The translations under genes and the position numbers were made by a program. This document shows, piece by piece, positions 36,942 to 45,830 of a stretch of DNA of 64,000 nt; the stretch's first letter is position 1; each line of letters begins with the position of its first letter. The stretch covers positions 48,350 through 112,349 of the forward strand of contig NZ_BMUI01000025.1 of assembly GCF_014650115.1 (NCBI RefSeq). The letters run 5' to 3'. Below the pieces are notes generated by a model. It made no database searches and had not been told where the DNA came from. It was given only the letters and a program-made list of their open reading frames with translations. Source of the stretch: Streptomyces olivaceoviridis (GTDB lineage Bacteria; Actinomycetota; Actinomycetes; Streptomycetales; Streptomycetaceae).

Positions 36942-37547
36942 ATGCCGAGTATCCATCAGCTGCCCGCCGACGACTTCGACGCTCTCGTCTTCGACTGGGA
37001 CGGGACACTCGCCGACACACTCACCGCGCACTACACGGCGATGAGCACGGTCCTGGCCCCCCACGGCCTCACCGTGGACGCGGACTGGTACGCGACCGCC
37101 ACGGGCATGTCGACGGACGAGGCGGTCCTGTGGCTCTCCCGTCACCAGAACGTCGAACTCACGCTGCCCGTGGCGGATCTGGTCGAACAGTGCGAGGCGG
37201 CCTACCTGGGGCAGCTCGACAAGGTCCGCGAGATCACCGCGGTGGCCGACATCGCACGCGCCGGACACGGCCGGATGCCGATGGCGGTGGCCTCGGGAGG
37301 ACGCCGCCGGAGCATCGTGGCGACCATGAAACACCTGGCGCTCGACGCGCTCTTCGACGTCGTGGTCTCCCGTGAGGACGTCCGCCGGGGAAAGCCCGAG
37401 CCGGACATCTTCCTGGCCGCTGCCGCGGCCCTCGACGTACCACCGGCCCGGTGTCTCGTCCTGGAGGACAGCGAAGCGGGGTTCGCCGCCGCCGAGAGGG
37501 CCTCGATGACCGTGATCGACATCCGCCGACACCTCCACCACGCCTGA
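36942..37547 (+). CDS. HAD phosphatase, beta-phosphoglucomutase-like
   Basis: 201 aa. Motif I FDWDGTLAD with nucleophile D18 and acid D20, an alpha-helical cap, motif II AVASGG, motif III K in RRGKPEPDIF, motif IV LVLEDSEAGF. All catalytic residues are present. It likely removes phosphate from a pathway intermediate or from a sugar phosphate. No kinase is encoded in the cluster, so which phosphate it acts on is unclear. Start ATG 36942 has AAGGAAAGG upstream and follows the GMC gene by 16 bases. Confidence 0.87.
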   Translation: MPSIHQLPADDFDALVFDWDGTLADTLTAHYTAMSTVLAPHGLTVDADWYATATGMSTDEAVLWLSRHQNVELTLPVADLVEQCEAAYLGQLDKVREITAVADIARAGHGRMPMAVASGGRRRSIVATMKHLALDALFDVVVSREDVRRGKPEPDIFLAAAAALDVPPARCLVLEDSEAGFAAAERASMTVIDIRRHLHHA

Positions 37548-37561
37548 GAGAGGACAGCATC

Positions 37562-38791
37562 ATGCCCGGACCTGGATACGCGTTCCTCGGCACCGAAGAA
37601 GCCGCGAACGTCGAAGCGGTGCTCAAGGACTGGCAGTTGACGCGGTACTCGTACGACAAGCCTGAGACCACGTCGTTCGTACTCCGCTTCGAGCAGGCGG
37701 TGCAGTCACTGTTCGACGTTCCGCACGCCGTCGCGGTGAACAGCGGCACCTCGGCCCTGATCACCGCTCTCGCGGCGATCGGCGTCGGCCCCGGCGACGA
37801 GGTCATCGTGCCCGGGTACACCTTCATCGCCTCGATCGGAAGCATCGTCTACAGCGGTGCCACACCCGTTCTGGCCGAGATCGACGAGTCCCTGACCCTG
37901 GATCCCCGGGACGTCGAGGCCAAGATCACCCCCCACACCAAGGCGATCATGGCGGTGCACATGCTGGGAGCGCCCTGTGACCTGGCCGCCCTGCGGGAGA
38001 TCGCCCAGCGGCACGACCTGGCCATCGTCGAGGACGTCGCGCAGGCGTGCGGCGGCTCGTACCGCGGCCGGCGCCTGGGAACGCACGGCACGGTGGGTGC
38101 CTTCTCGCTGAATCCGTTCAAGGTGATCACCAGCGGGGAAGGAGGATTCGTCCTGACCTCGGACGCGCATCTGTACCAGCGGGGATACTCGTTCCAGGAC
38201 CAGGGGTGGTTCCCCCTGCGTACCGACACCGGAGACGGTGACATCCTGTTCGGTCTGAACCTGCGCATGCCCGAACTCTCGGGCGCCGTCGCCTGCGCGC
38301 AACTGGACAAACTCGACGAGGTACTCGCAGCCACGCGGTCCGTGAAGCACGCTGTCGCCGCGAGGATCCCGGCACGCGACGGAGTACGGCGACGCACGCT
38401 CCACGACCGCGAGGGCGAATGCGGAACCCTGCTCATCCACGTCTTCGACGACCCGGCTGACGCCACATCGGTCGCCGACGCCCTCGGGACGAAGACCATG
38501 CTGAATTCGGGACGCCACTACTACGGGAACATGCCGCAGCTCGCGGCCCTCACCGACGGTACGGCCTCGCCCGCCCCGTTCCGCGCACCGGGAACGGAAT
38601 CCAAGCACGACTACCGTCGGGGCAGCCTTCCCCAGACGGATGACATCCTCGCCAGGGCAGTGGCCATCTCCATCGGCGTCTCGGACAGTTACCTCGGCGC
38701 GGGCTACGGCGTCACCGTCCAGGCCACCGAGTCCGACATCGAACGCGCCGCCGACCAGTTCACCGCGACGGTGGACGCGGTACTGGGCTGA
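37562..38791 (+). CDS. DegT/DnrJ/EryC1-type PLP aminotransferase
   Basis: 409 aa sugar/cyclitol aminotransferase. SGTSALITAL phosphate-binding segment (61-70), GYTFIAS, D158 (IVEDVAQACGG, pairs with the PLP ring nitrogen), and Schiff-base lysine K187 in NPFKVITSGEGGF. This fold transaminates keto-sugars and keto-cyclitols such as those in validamycin-, cetoniacytone- or AHBA-type pathways. It has GAGAGGA before its ATG and is the last gene of the operon. It supports a nitrogen-containing C7 product. Confidence 0.9.
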   Translation: MPGPGYAFLGTEEAANVEAVLKDWQLTRYSYDKPETTSFVLRFEQAVQSLFDVPHAVAVNSGTSALITALAAIGVGPGDEVIVPGYTFIASIGSIVYSGATPVLAEIDESLTLDPRDVEAKITPHTKAIMAVHMLGAPCDLAALREIAQRHDLAIVEDVAQACGGSYRGRRLGTHGTVGAFSLNPFKVITSGEGGFVLTSDAHLYQRGYSFQDQGWFPLRTDTGDGDILFGLNLRMPELSGAVACAQLDKLDEVLAATRSVKHAVAARIPARDGVRRRTLHDREGECGTLLIHVFDDPADATSVADALGTKTMLNSGRHYYGNMPQLAALTDGTASPAPFRAPGTESKHDYRRGSLPQTDDILARAVAISIGVSDSYLGAGYGVTVQATESDIERAADQFTATVDAVLG

Positions 38792-38800
38792 TCACCCGAA

Positions 38801-38859
38801 CACGCCCCCGACAGGTGAGGGCCTTCCGGGTCGGGCGTGGGCTGACCACCACGCCCGAC
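38801..38859. terminator. Terminator hairpins ending the cyclitol operon
   Basis: A perfect 11-bp stem, GTCGGGCGTGG (38830-38840) and CCACGCCCGAC (38849-38859), has an 8-nt loop. The left arm can alternatively pair with 38801-38812. It lies between convergent genes and should terminate both the aminotransferase and the SDR on the other strand. Confidence 0.8.
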
Positions 38860-38892
38860 TTCAGGAGGCCCCCGGTCCCGCCGACGGGATGA

Positions 38893-39663
38893 TCAGCGCG
38901 CCGTGTAGCCGCCGTCGATCGGCAGGTTCACGCCCGTCACCCAGTCCGCTTCGTCCGAGGCCAGGTACAGGACCCCGTAGGCGACGTCGATCGGGCGGCC
39001 CAGACGGCGCAGCGACTGGTTTCCCGTCATGTGGGCCTCGTAGGCCGGCAGTCCACCGGGGAAGTCCGCCGCGATGCCCTCGACCAGCGGGGTCAGGACC
39101 GTGCTCGGGTGCACCGAGTTCACGCGGATGCCGTACTTGCCGTAGCCGGCCGCGTCCTGCCTGGTCTGCATCGTGACCGCGCCCTTGGCCACGTGGTACG
39201 CCGTGAACTCGTCGTTCCCGATCATTCCGTAGATGGACGAGTAGTTGACGATGCTGCCCTTACCCCGCTCGATCATGTGCGGCACGGCATGCTTGGTGCA
39301 GAAGAAGACGCCCTTCACGTCGACGGCGAACACGGCGTCCCACTCCGCCTCGGTGAGCTCGTGGGTCGGCTTGTCGACGCCGATGATGCCGGCGCAGTTG
39401 ACGACGATGTCGAGGCCGCCGAATGCCGCTGCCGCCGCGTCGATCACCGACTTCGCCTCGGCCTCCTGCGCGACGTTCAGGCGCCAGAACTCCGCGGTCC
39501 CTCCCGCCGCGCGGATCCCCGCCACGACCTCCCGGCCCTTGACCTCGTCCAGGTCCGTGACCGCGACCTCGGCACCCTCGGCCGCGAACAGCTCGGCGGT
39601 CGCCCGGCCCATGCCCATCGCGGCCCCGGTGATCAGGGCGACCTTGTTCTCCAGACGCCCCAT
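38893..39663 (-). CDS. SDR oxidoreductase next to BVMO
   Basis: 256 aa classical SDR: TGAAMGMG motif (residues 13-20), NCAG, S-x(n)-YHVAK active site (AYHVAKGA), and C-terminal IDGGYTAR. Similar to cyclohexanol or 3-oxoacyl-type dehydrogenases. It starts at the stop of the Baeyer-Villiger monooxygenase gene (ATGA-type junction at 39663), so the two are co-translated. It probably makes the ketone substrate from the alcohol. Confidence 0.88.
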   Translation of the reverse strand: MGRLENKVALITGAAMGMGRATAELFAAEGAEVAVTDLDEVKGREVVAGIRAAGGTAEFWRLNVAQEAEAKSVIDAAAAAFGGLDIVVNCAGIIGVDKPTHELTEAEWDAVFAVDVKGVFFCTKHAVPHMIERGKGSIVNYSSIYGMIGNDEFTAYHVAKGAVTMQTRQDAAGYGKYGIRVNSVHPSTVLTPLVEGIAADFPGGLPAYEAHMTGNQSLRRLGRPIDVAYGVLYLASDEADWVTGVNLPIDGGYTAR

Positions 39664-41303
39664 CAGGATTCCCCGCCCGCGGTCCCGCCCGGCTGGTCGG
39701 CCAGGAAGGAGCGGTAGCCGTCCGCCTCAGCCGCACGGCAGAACTCCTGGTACACGTGTCCGCCGCCCATGTAGACCTGGAACTCCTCCGGCTTGCCGGG
39801 AAGGTTGTCGCCCAGGAACCACGCCTTGGCCTTCTTGCCCTCGGAGTACATGACGGTGGCTTTGCCGGCCCGCTCGGTTTCCCGCATCCACCAGGTCTCC
39901 GACTCGGGGGTGGCCTCGAAGAACGGAACGTCGTGCTCACGCGCCCACGCGATGGCCCTCTGGAGCCACTGGGCACCGAGCTGGATGGGGACCGGCAGGT
40001 TCGAGTACGGCGTCTGCGGGCCGAGGGACATGAAGAAGTTCGGGAACCCGTTGGCGCTGATGCCGAGGTTCGACTTCAGACCGTCGGCGAGCCACTTCTC
40101 ACGCAGTGTGCGGCCGCCGCGACCCACGATGTCGATGTTGGTGAGGGTGCCGGTCATGGCGTCGAAGCCCGTGGCGAAGACCAGCACGTCGAGCTCGTAC
40201 TCGGTGTCTCCCACCACCACACCGCGCTCGGAGATCCGGCTGATCGGTTGCGTGGCGACGTCGACGAGGTGCACGTTCGGCCTGTTGAACGTGGCGTAGT
40301 AGTGGTGGCCGGTCGGGACACGCTTGCCGTTGAACGAGTAGGTGGTCGGCGAGAGGAGGTCGGCGACGGCCTGGTCCTCGACGATCTCGTGGATCTTCCT
40401 GCGGATGAACTCCGAGGCGAGCTCGCTGGCCTCGTGGTCGGTGGCAAGGTCGTTGAAGCACTCGTTGGCGAAGTGGAATCCGCCCTCGTTCCACTTGCTC
40501 TCGAAGATCCGGTCGCGCTCCTCCGCGGAAACCTCCAGGGCGCTGTGCTCGGCCGGCTCCATCGCGACGCCGAAGGGGTGTTTGGCCGCCTTCTCGTAGA
40601 TCTCGTCGTAGTGGTCGCGCAGGTAGGCCATGTCCTCCTCGGTCAGCGGGTCGTTCGTGGTCTCGACGACGAAGTTCGGCGTGCGCTGGAAGACGTAGAA
40701 GTCGCCGGCGACCTTGGCGATCTCCGGCACCATCTGGATGCCCGAGGCACCCAGCCCGATGATGCCGACACGCTTGCCGGTCAGGTCCACGCCGTCGCGG
40801 GGCCACGTCGAGGAGTGGTACTTCTCGCCCTTGAACGTGTCGATGCCGTCGATGGCGGGGAAGATCGCCTGCGAGAGGACACCCATGCCGGAGACGAGGT
40901 AGGTGGTGGTCAGGACGCCGCCGTCACCGAGGTGGACGGTCCATGTGTTCGCGTCCTCGTCGTAGACGGCCTTGTTCACGCGGGTGGACAGGCGGATGTC
41001 CTTGCGCAGGTCGAGCCGGTCGGCCACGAAGTTGAGGTACGCCAGGACCTCCGCGCCGGTCGGGTACCGCTCGGTCCAGGTCCACTCCTCGCGGACCTCC
41101 TTGGAGAAGGAGAAGGAGTAGTAGCTGTACTCGCTGTCGGTGCGGACGCCAGGGTAACGGTTGATCCACCAGGTGCCGCCGATGCCGTCCTCGCCGTCGA
41201 CCACGAGGGTCGAAAGACCGATCTCGCGCAGGTGGTGGAGCATCGCCAGGCCGGAGAAACCGGCGCCGATGACGATGGCGTCGTAGTCGGGCTTGCTGGT
41301 CAT
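39663..41303 (-). CDS. Baeyer-Villiger monooxygenase (flavin-dependent)
   Basis: 546 aa class B flavoprotein. First Rossmann motif GAGFSG (13-18), BVMO fingerprint FKGEKYHSSTWP (157-168, consensus FxGxxxHxxxWP), second Rossmann motif GLGASG (about 183-188) for NADPH. Length and the ATGFD segment fit cyclohexanone/acetone-monooxygenase-type enzymes. It inserts oxygen next to a ketone to give an ester or lactone, which the neighbouring hydrolase would cleave. Confidence 0.93.
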   Translation of the reverse strand: MTSKPDYDAIVIGAGFSGLAMLHHLREIGLSTLVVDGEDGIGGTWWINRYPGVRTDSEYSYYSFSFSKEVREEWTWTERYPTGAEVLAYLNFVADRLDLRKDIRLSTRVNKAVYDEDANTWTVHLGDGGVLTTTYLVSGMGVLSQAIFPAIDGIDTFKGEKYHSSTWPRDGVDLTGKRVGIIGLGASGIQMVPEIAKVAGDFYVFQRTPNFVVETTNDPLTEEDMAYLRDHYDEIYEKAAKHPFGVAMEPAEHSALEVSAEERDRIFESKWNEGGFHFANECFNDLATDHEASELASEFIRRKIHEIVEDQAVADLLSPTTYSFNGKRVPTGHHYYATFNRPNVHLVDVATQPISRISERGVVVGDTEYELDVLVFATGFDAMTGTLTNIDIVGRGGRTLREKWLADGLKSNLGISANGFPNFFMSLGPQTPYSNLPVPIQLGAQWLQRAIAWAREHDVPFFEATPESETWWMRETERAGKATVMYSEGKKAKAWFLGDNLPGKPEEFQVYMGGGHVYQEFCRAAEADGYRSFLADQPGGTAGGES

Positions 41304-41417
41304 GTGTGTGTCGGTCCTTTCACCGGGTGATGACGGATGGGGCCCCGAAGGGCGCGCGGCGCGGGGAAGGCGACGGGGCGCCGTCAGACGTCCCGCCGGA
41401 GCGCCGGCGGGCCTTGT

Positions 41418-42317
41418 TCACGACCGGTACCAGGCGGCCATGGAGGCGATCTCCTCGTCGGCGCGCGCCAGCCGCCCGGCCTGGAGGGGGAAGACGTGCT
41501 GCATGCCCTTGCCCACGGAGAACGTCACGTCGACGCCGGCCTTCTCGGCCAGGGCGACCAGGCGCTCGGAGTCCTCGAAGAGGGATTCGGTGTCGGCCGC
41601 GCAGACGTAGAGCCGCGGGAACCCCTCGTAGGTGGCGTAGAGCGGGTTGACGTACGGGTCCGTCGGGTCAGCGCCCCCGGAGAGGTACCGGGCGATGTTC
41701 CCGGCGAGGCCCTCGCGAGTGATCAGGAAGTCGGTGTCGTTGTTGGTCTCGATCGTGGCACCGCTGTTCTCCATGTTCAGCCACGGGGACATCGTCAGCA
41801 CACGTCCGGGCAGCGGGCGTCCGTCGCGGCGCAGTGTGAGCGTCATCGCGACCGCGAGGTTCCCGCCGGCGCTGTCGCCGACGAAGCACACGTCGTCGGC
41901 CTCGACGCCCCGGTCCAGGAGGGCCTGGTAGACGGCGAGGCCGTCCTCGATCTGCGCCGGGAACGGGAACTCGGGTGCCGGCCGGAAGTCGAGGACGAAC
42001 GCATGCGTTCCGCAGGCCTTGGCCAGGTGCCCGGCGAGCTTGCGGTGGCTGGCGGAGGATCCGAGGGCGAACCCCCCGCCGTGCATGACCACCATCACCT
42101 GGGAGGGATCCGCGTCGAGCGGGGTCACGAGAACGCCCGGTACACCACCCATCGTGGTCGTGGCATAGGTGACCCCTTCGGGCTCCGTGGTCGCTCGCTG
42201 CCAGTCCTCGAAGACCCACCGCATCAGTTGGAGCGACATCTGCGGGTTGGCCTCGAACTCCACGCTCCACGCGGCGTAGATCTCCCCGAGGGGATCTGAG
42301 GGACGGGGAAGGGGCAT
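41418..42317 (-). CDS. Alpha/beta hydrolase, HSL family (ester/lactone hydrolase)
   Basis: 299 aa. Oxyanion-hole motif HGGG (79-82), nucleophile S149 in GDSAGG, and late acid and His (ADTESLFED; GKGMQHVFPL). The hormone-sensitive-lipase family includes the epsilon-caprolactone hydrolases and methyl-acetate esterases found beside BVMOs. It reads in the same direction as the BVMO and SDR with a 114-base gap. It probably opens the ester or lactone product. Confidence 0.88.
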   Translation of the reverse strand: MPLPRPSDPLGEIYAAWSVEFEANPQMSLQLMRWVFEDWQRATTEPEGVTYATTTMGGVPGVLVTPLDADPSQVMVVMHGGGFALGSSASHRKLAGHLAKACGTHAFVLDFRPAPEFPFPAQIEDGLAVYQALLDRGVEADDVCFVGDSAGGNLAVAMTLTLRRDGRPLPGRVLTMSPWLNMENSGATIETNNDTDFLITREGLAGNIARYLSGGADPTDPYVNPLYATYEGFPRLYVCAADTESLFEDSERLVALAEKAGVDVTFSVGKGMQHVFPLQAGRLARADEEIASMAAWYRS

Positions 42318-42622
42318 GCGTGCTCCTCAACGTCATTGTTGATGCGATCGGCTGTTCCTCGGGCCGGAACACCACCGGCCCGGCAGGCCGAGCATCGCCA
42401 CCCCCGGGCGGCGAAGGTGAACGCTGTCGCAAAATGAGGCACCGCCGTCTCACGGTGACTCGCGTCACGCGGTCCTCCGCGCGACAGCCTTCTCCCGAGG
42501 CCATCGCGGGGTCCGTTCCCCTCATCCGGGCGATCACTCTGACGCCGAAGCACGACGCCTCGCCGCCGGCCGACGCGATCCCCTCCTCCAGTCCGACCAC
42601 CGACCAGATCAAGGGAGCATCC
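42318..42622. other. Divergent promoter region of ketone-degradation genes
   Basis: 305 bases between the hydrolase (leftward) and the SDR (rightward). It contains TCAAC-N6-GTTGA near 42330 and GTGACTCGCGTCAC near 42453-42466 (an inverted repeat), either of which could bind the AcoR-like activator or GntR protein encoded nearby. No gene is present. Confidence 0.4.
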
Positions 42623-43345
42623 ATGAACCGACTCCAGGGCAAGGTCGGCATCGTCACCGGCGCCTCACGAGGCATCGGCCGTGCGATCGTCGTCGCCATG
42701 GCAGCCGAGGGCGCCACCGTCATCGCGACCAGCCGCGCCGCCGCCGACGACTCCTTCGGCGCCGGGGTCACCTACGCGGCCCTCGACGTGGCCGGCGAAG
42801 CCGACTGGCGGCGTGTGGTCGCCGAGGTCGTCGACCGCCACGGGCACGTCGACTTCCTCGTCAACAACGCCGGCGTCATCGCCTACGAAGCCGTCCACGA
42901 CCTCACCACCGAGGAGTGGAACCGGGTCGTCTCGGTCAACCAGACAGGCACCTGGCTCGGCATGCGCGAGGTGATCCCACAGATGATCGCCCAGGGCGGC
43001 GGCAGCATCGTCAACGTCTCCTCGATCTGGGGCAGCGCCGCTGTCGCCGGTGCGCACGCCTACCACGCGACCAAGGGTGCGGTGCGCAACATGTCGAAGA
43101 GCGCCGCCGTGAGCTACGCCAGGGAACGCGTCCGCGTGAACTCGGTCCACCCGGGTTTCATCCGGACCCCGCTGACAGAGGCACAGGCCCCGGAGGTGAA
43201 CGAGTACGTCATCTCCCGGACTCCGATGGGCCGCGCCGGACGACCCGAGGAGATCGCCGCCGGAGTCGTCTTCCTCGTCTCCGACGAGGCCAGCTTCGTG
43301 ACCGGGTCCGAACTCGTCATCGACGGCGGCTACCTCGCCCAGTAA
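42623..43345 (+). CDS. SDR oxidoreductase, ketone-degradation module
   Basis: 240 aa classical SDR: TGASRGIG (residues 12-19), NNAG, SSIWG and YHATK active site, C-terminal VIDGGYLAQ. Related to cyclohexanol dehydrogenases and 3-oxoacyl reductases. AAGGGAG stands 6-7 bases before ATG 42623. It diverges from the hydrolase/BVMO operon and may supply or remove the alcohol substrate. Confidence 0.87.
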   Translation: MNRLQGKVGIVTGASRGIGRAIVVAMAAEGATVIATSRAAADDSFGAGVTYAALDVAGEADWRRVVAEVVDRHGHVDFLVNNAGVIAYEAVHDLTTEEWNRVVSVNQTGTWLGMREVIPQMIAQGGGSIVNVSSIWGSAAVAGAHAYHATKGAVRNMSKSAAVSYARERVRVNSVHPGFIRTPLTEAQAPEVNEYVISRTPMGRAGRPEEIAAGVVFLVSDEASFVTGSELVIDGGYLAQ

Positions 43346-43985
43346 CGGGCCCGCGGCCCGCCAACGCCCCGGGCACCGGCCCGGCCCGTCCCGGTACCGT
43401 CCCGCGGCGAGCCAGGCCGAACAGCCGCGGCCGAGCGACTCGTCGTGACCGGGCTCCGCGGTCCCGGCTTCGACGCCATCTCCCTGACCGTCCGCTCCGG
43501 CCGGGATGCGGGACGATGGCCAGGACGGACTCGTCCGTGCCCCAGCCGGGATGGTCCCGACGCCGGGTCGAACCGCCTTCGGCGGGTAGCGGGTGCACGG
43601 CGAAGGCGTCTTCCCTCCGCTGGGCGTGCGCGACTTCTTCGTGGCGCGCACCTTCCGCGAGGTCCCTCGCCCCGGCCTCGTCCGCGACGTGCTGACCGGG
43701 GCCACCACGCTAAGGACCGGACTGCTGCGCGCCGCCGAAACGGGTCGTTCCAGTCCGACGAACGGGGGGAGCCGGCCGGGTCGCGTCAGGAACAGCGCCC
43801 CGATGCCACCGCGATGCTCGCGGTACGCGCGGACCGGCACCGTGTCGACGCGGACGGGCGTCGCTCACGGTCGGCTGACGACCGGGCCGGGGCAGGCGCG
43901 TGCTTCGGTGACCCCGCTTCCGGACCACGCTCCGGCACCGTTCCCTCGTGACGGCTGCGCGCGGCGGGCGCTTCGGCGACGCCCG
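43346..43985. other. Long gap without convincing gene
   Basis: 640 bases between convergent genes. Several open frames exist on both strands because of GC bias, but none shows a fold motif, a sensible RBS-start pair or uniform codon structure. One plus-strand frame at about 43593 reads GEGVFPPLGVRDFFVARTF and might be debris of an older gene. I can name nothing in it. Confidence 0.4.
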
Positions 43986-45701
43986 TCACGAGTCGGTGAG
44001 CTTGTAGGCCTTCATCTTGCGGTAGATCGTCGCTCGGGAGAGGCCCAGCATCTGCGCGGCGCGGGAGCGGTTTCCCTCGGCTTCCCGCAACGCCCGTGAG
44101 ATCGCGTCGAGTTCGGCACGCTCGATCATGGTCAGCGTACGGGCGCCCTGGATCCGCTCCGGCAGGTCACCGGGGAGGACGTACCCGCGCTTCCCCGCGA
44201 GTGCCAGCCCTTCCACGACGTTCCGCAGCTCCTTGAGGTTGCGGGGCCACGCGTACCCGGTGAGCAGGTCCAGGGTCTCCGAACGTGGCTCCAGACCGAC
44301 GCCCGGCATGGCCCGGTCCGTGAAGTGACGCCACAACGCGAGCAGGTCGGCGGTACGCTCCCGCAGCGGAGGGACCCACACGTGGGTCGCCCCGAGGCCC
44401 ACCGCCGTCTCCTCGGCCTCCGCGGCCGAGCGAAGCGTGGCGGTGAGCAGCACCGGGCCCTTGGGAACGCTCCTTTCCAGCAATCCGGCCAGCGCGAGTC
44501 TCGCGGCGGGGTCGAGGGCGTCGATCCCCTTGACGATCACGGGTGCTCCGCCTTGCAGCCGTTCCGCGATGCCGCGAAGCCATCGCTTCCCGCCGATCAG
44601 GCTCCGCTCCACCGTGTCGATCACGATGTGGGCGCCCGGTCCGGGCTCCCCGGGCCGGAACGGCAGACCCAGCGCGAGTGAGGTCTTCCCGACGCCGGCC
44701 TCGCCCGCGATCACCACCGGCCGTGCCGCCTCCCGCCTCCGTGCGACCGCGTGCCGGGCCGCCATCCAGTCCGGCGAGCGTCCGACCAGCTGCGTCCGGA
44801 CCGGGCCCGACGCGGTGGTGGCCGGGGTCCTGCCCCCGTGGAGGGAGACGATCGCTCCCGCGCCCGCCTCGACCGGTGCCACCCGGACCTCGGTGAGGCC
44901 GCCGGAGAGTTCGATGACGAACCGGCCTCCGGATCGCCGCTGCGCCAGCTCTCCGAGGGCCGTGACGTCCGCGCTGGACAGGCGGGCAGCGCCCTGGTTC
45001 TGCATGATCAGTCCCTGCGGACCGAACCCGACCATCGCGCCGTCCTTCGCCTTCGAGGCGTCCAGGAACGCCTGGAAGACGGCTCGGGCCTTGGGTGAGG
45101 CCGCATCGAGGAGGTGCTGCTGCAACTGGTCGGCGACCGTCTTGACCATGGGCCGCAGCAGCGACCGGCCCTCGATGAGCCCACTCGACAACGTCACCAC
45201 GGCGACGATCTTCTGGCTCAGCGGGTGCCTGATCGGCGTTCCGGTGCAAAGGGCGTCGCTGTATATGTCCGCGTAGTGCTCCGCACCCGTGATCTGCACG
45301 CTCTGCCCGGTCGCCAGGACCGTGCCGACGCCGTTGGTGCCCACGAGCGACTCGTCCAGGACGGCTCCGCGGTCGGTTCCCACCGTCTCGAAGTGACGTG
45401 ACGCGTCACGGTCCGCGGCCCAGCGCCCGAGAATACGACCGCGGGCGTCCGCCAGCAGCAGGCCGACACCCGTTCCCGACAGGTCCGCGGAGAAGCGCGA
45501 CATCGGCGCCTGGAACAGATCCAGGAGATGCTGATCGAGATCGTCTTCCGGTACGTACGGGACCTCGCGGACATTGGACGGCGCACCGAGCGCCTCCCGG
45601 GAACGCTCCCAGGACCTCAGCAGCTCGGGCGCGACGCCTGTGCCGTCGGTGCTCCCCGTCAACCATTCGTCTTTGAACGCGTGGACTGGCGCAGTCGACA
45701 T
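43986..45701 (-). CDS. AcoR/MimR-like activator lacking the sigma-54 motif
   Basis: 571 aa. GAF sensor domain (about 60-190, with ESLVGTNGVGTVLATG and HPLSQKIVAVVTLSSG typical of AcoR). A AAA-like domain carries Walker A GEAGVGKTS. A C-terminal Fis-type HTH (GNRSRAAQMLGLSRATIYRK) follows. The GAFTGA loop that contacts sigma-54 is absent, consistent with Streptomyces having no sigma-54. Related proteins control propane or acetone monooxygenase genes in actinobacteria. Start ATG 45701 follows GAAAGGGAAGG. Its likely targets are the BVMO and dehydrogenase genes on either side. Confidence 0.87.
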   Translation of the reverse strand: MSTAPVHAFKDEWLTGSTDGTGVAPELLRSWERSREALGAPSNVREVPYVPEDDLDQHLLDLFQAPMSRFSADLSGTGVGLLLADARGRILGRWAADRDASRHFETVGTDRGAVLDESLVGTNGVGTVLATGQSVQITGAEHYADIYSDALCTGTPIRHPLSQKIVAVVTLSSGLIEGRSLLRPMVKTVADQLQQHLLDAASPKARAVFQAFLDASKAKDGAMVGFGPQGLIMQNQGAARLSSADVTALGELAQRRSGGRFVIELSGGLTEVRVAPVEAGAGAIVSLHGGRTPATTASGPVRTQLVGRSPDWMAARHAVARRREAARPVVIAGEAGVGKTSLALGLPFRPGEPGPGAHIVIDTVERSLIGGKRWLRGIAERLQGGAPVIVKGIDALDPAARLALAGLLERSVPKGPVLLTATLRSAAEAEETAVGLGATHVWVPPLRERTADLLALWRHFTDRAMPGVGLEPRSETLDLLTGYAWPRNLKELRNVVEGLALAGKRGYVLPGDLPERIQGARTLTMIERAELDAISRALREAEGNRSRAAQMLGLSRATIYRKMKAYKLTDS

Positions 45702-45765
45702 GCCCTTCCCTTTCTCGTGCAGAGCCGCAGCATAAGGCGATATGGCCGGTATGCCACCCCTCCGC

Positions 45766-45783
45766 GTCATCTCGTCATACGAG
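45766..45783. promoter_or_regulatory. Candidate operator upstream of the AcoR-like gene
   Basis: GTCATCTCGT (45766-45775) is the reverse complement of ACGAGATGAC found at 46623-46632 in the GntR/aldehyde-dehydrogenase gap. It overlaps a perfect inverted repeat CTCGT-CAT-ACGAG (45771-45783). Repeated placement in two promoter regions of one module suggests a shared regulator, probably the GntR protein between them. Confidence 0.45.
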
Positions 45784-45830
45784 CAGACAGCTGAAGGGAC
45801 GGTTCCCGACCGCGCCGGCGGCTCGCCACC

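Noticed and set aside
30699..38791. AHBA-type (rifamycin starter) cluster
   Set aside because: It also combines a DHQS-like cyclase, oxidoreductase, HAD phosphatase and DegT enzyme. But no polyketide synthase, kanosamine genes or RifJ/RifN-like genes are seen, the oxidoreductases are SDR/GMC rather than Gfo/Idh, and the cyclase looks like the sedoheptulose type.
42318..42622. Sigma-54 (-24/-12) promoter for the AcoR-like activator
   Set aside because: No GG-N10-GC promoter stood out, the activator lacks GAFTGA, and Streptomyces lacks sigma-54.
42623..42760. SDRs of the ketone module as part of the cyclitol cluster
   Set aside because: A strong bidirectional terminator (38830-38859) and convergent orientation separate the two; the neighbours fit ketone degradation.
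43346..43985. Coding frames in the gap, such as GEGVFPPLGVRDFF
   Set aside because: No consistent frame, RBS or recognisable motif; kept as unexplained gap.
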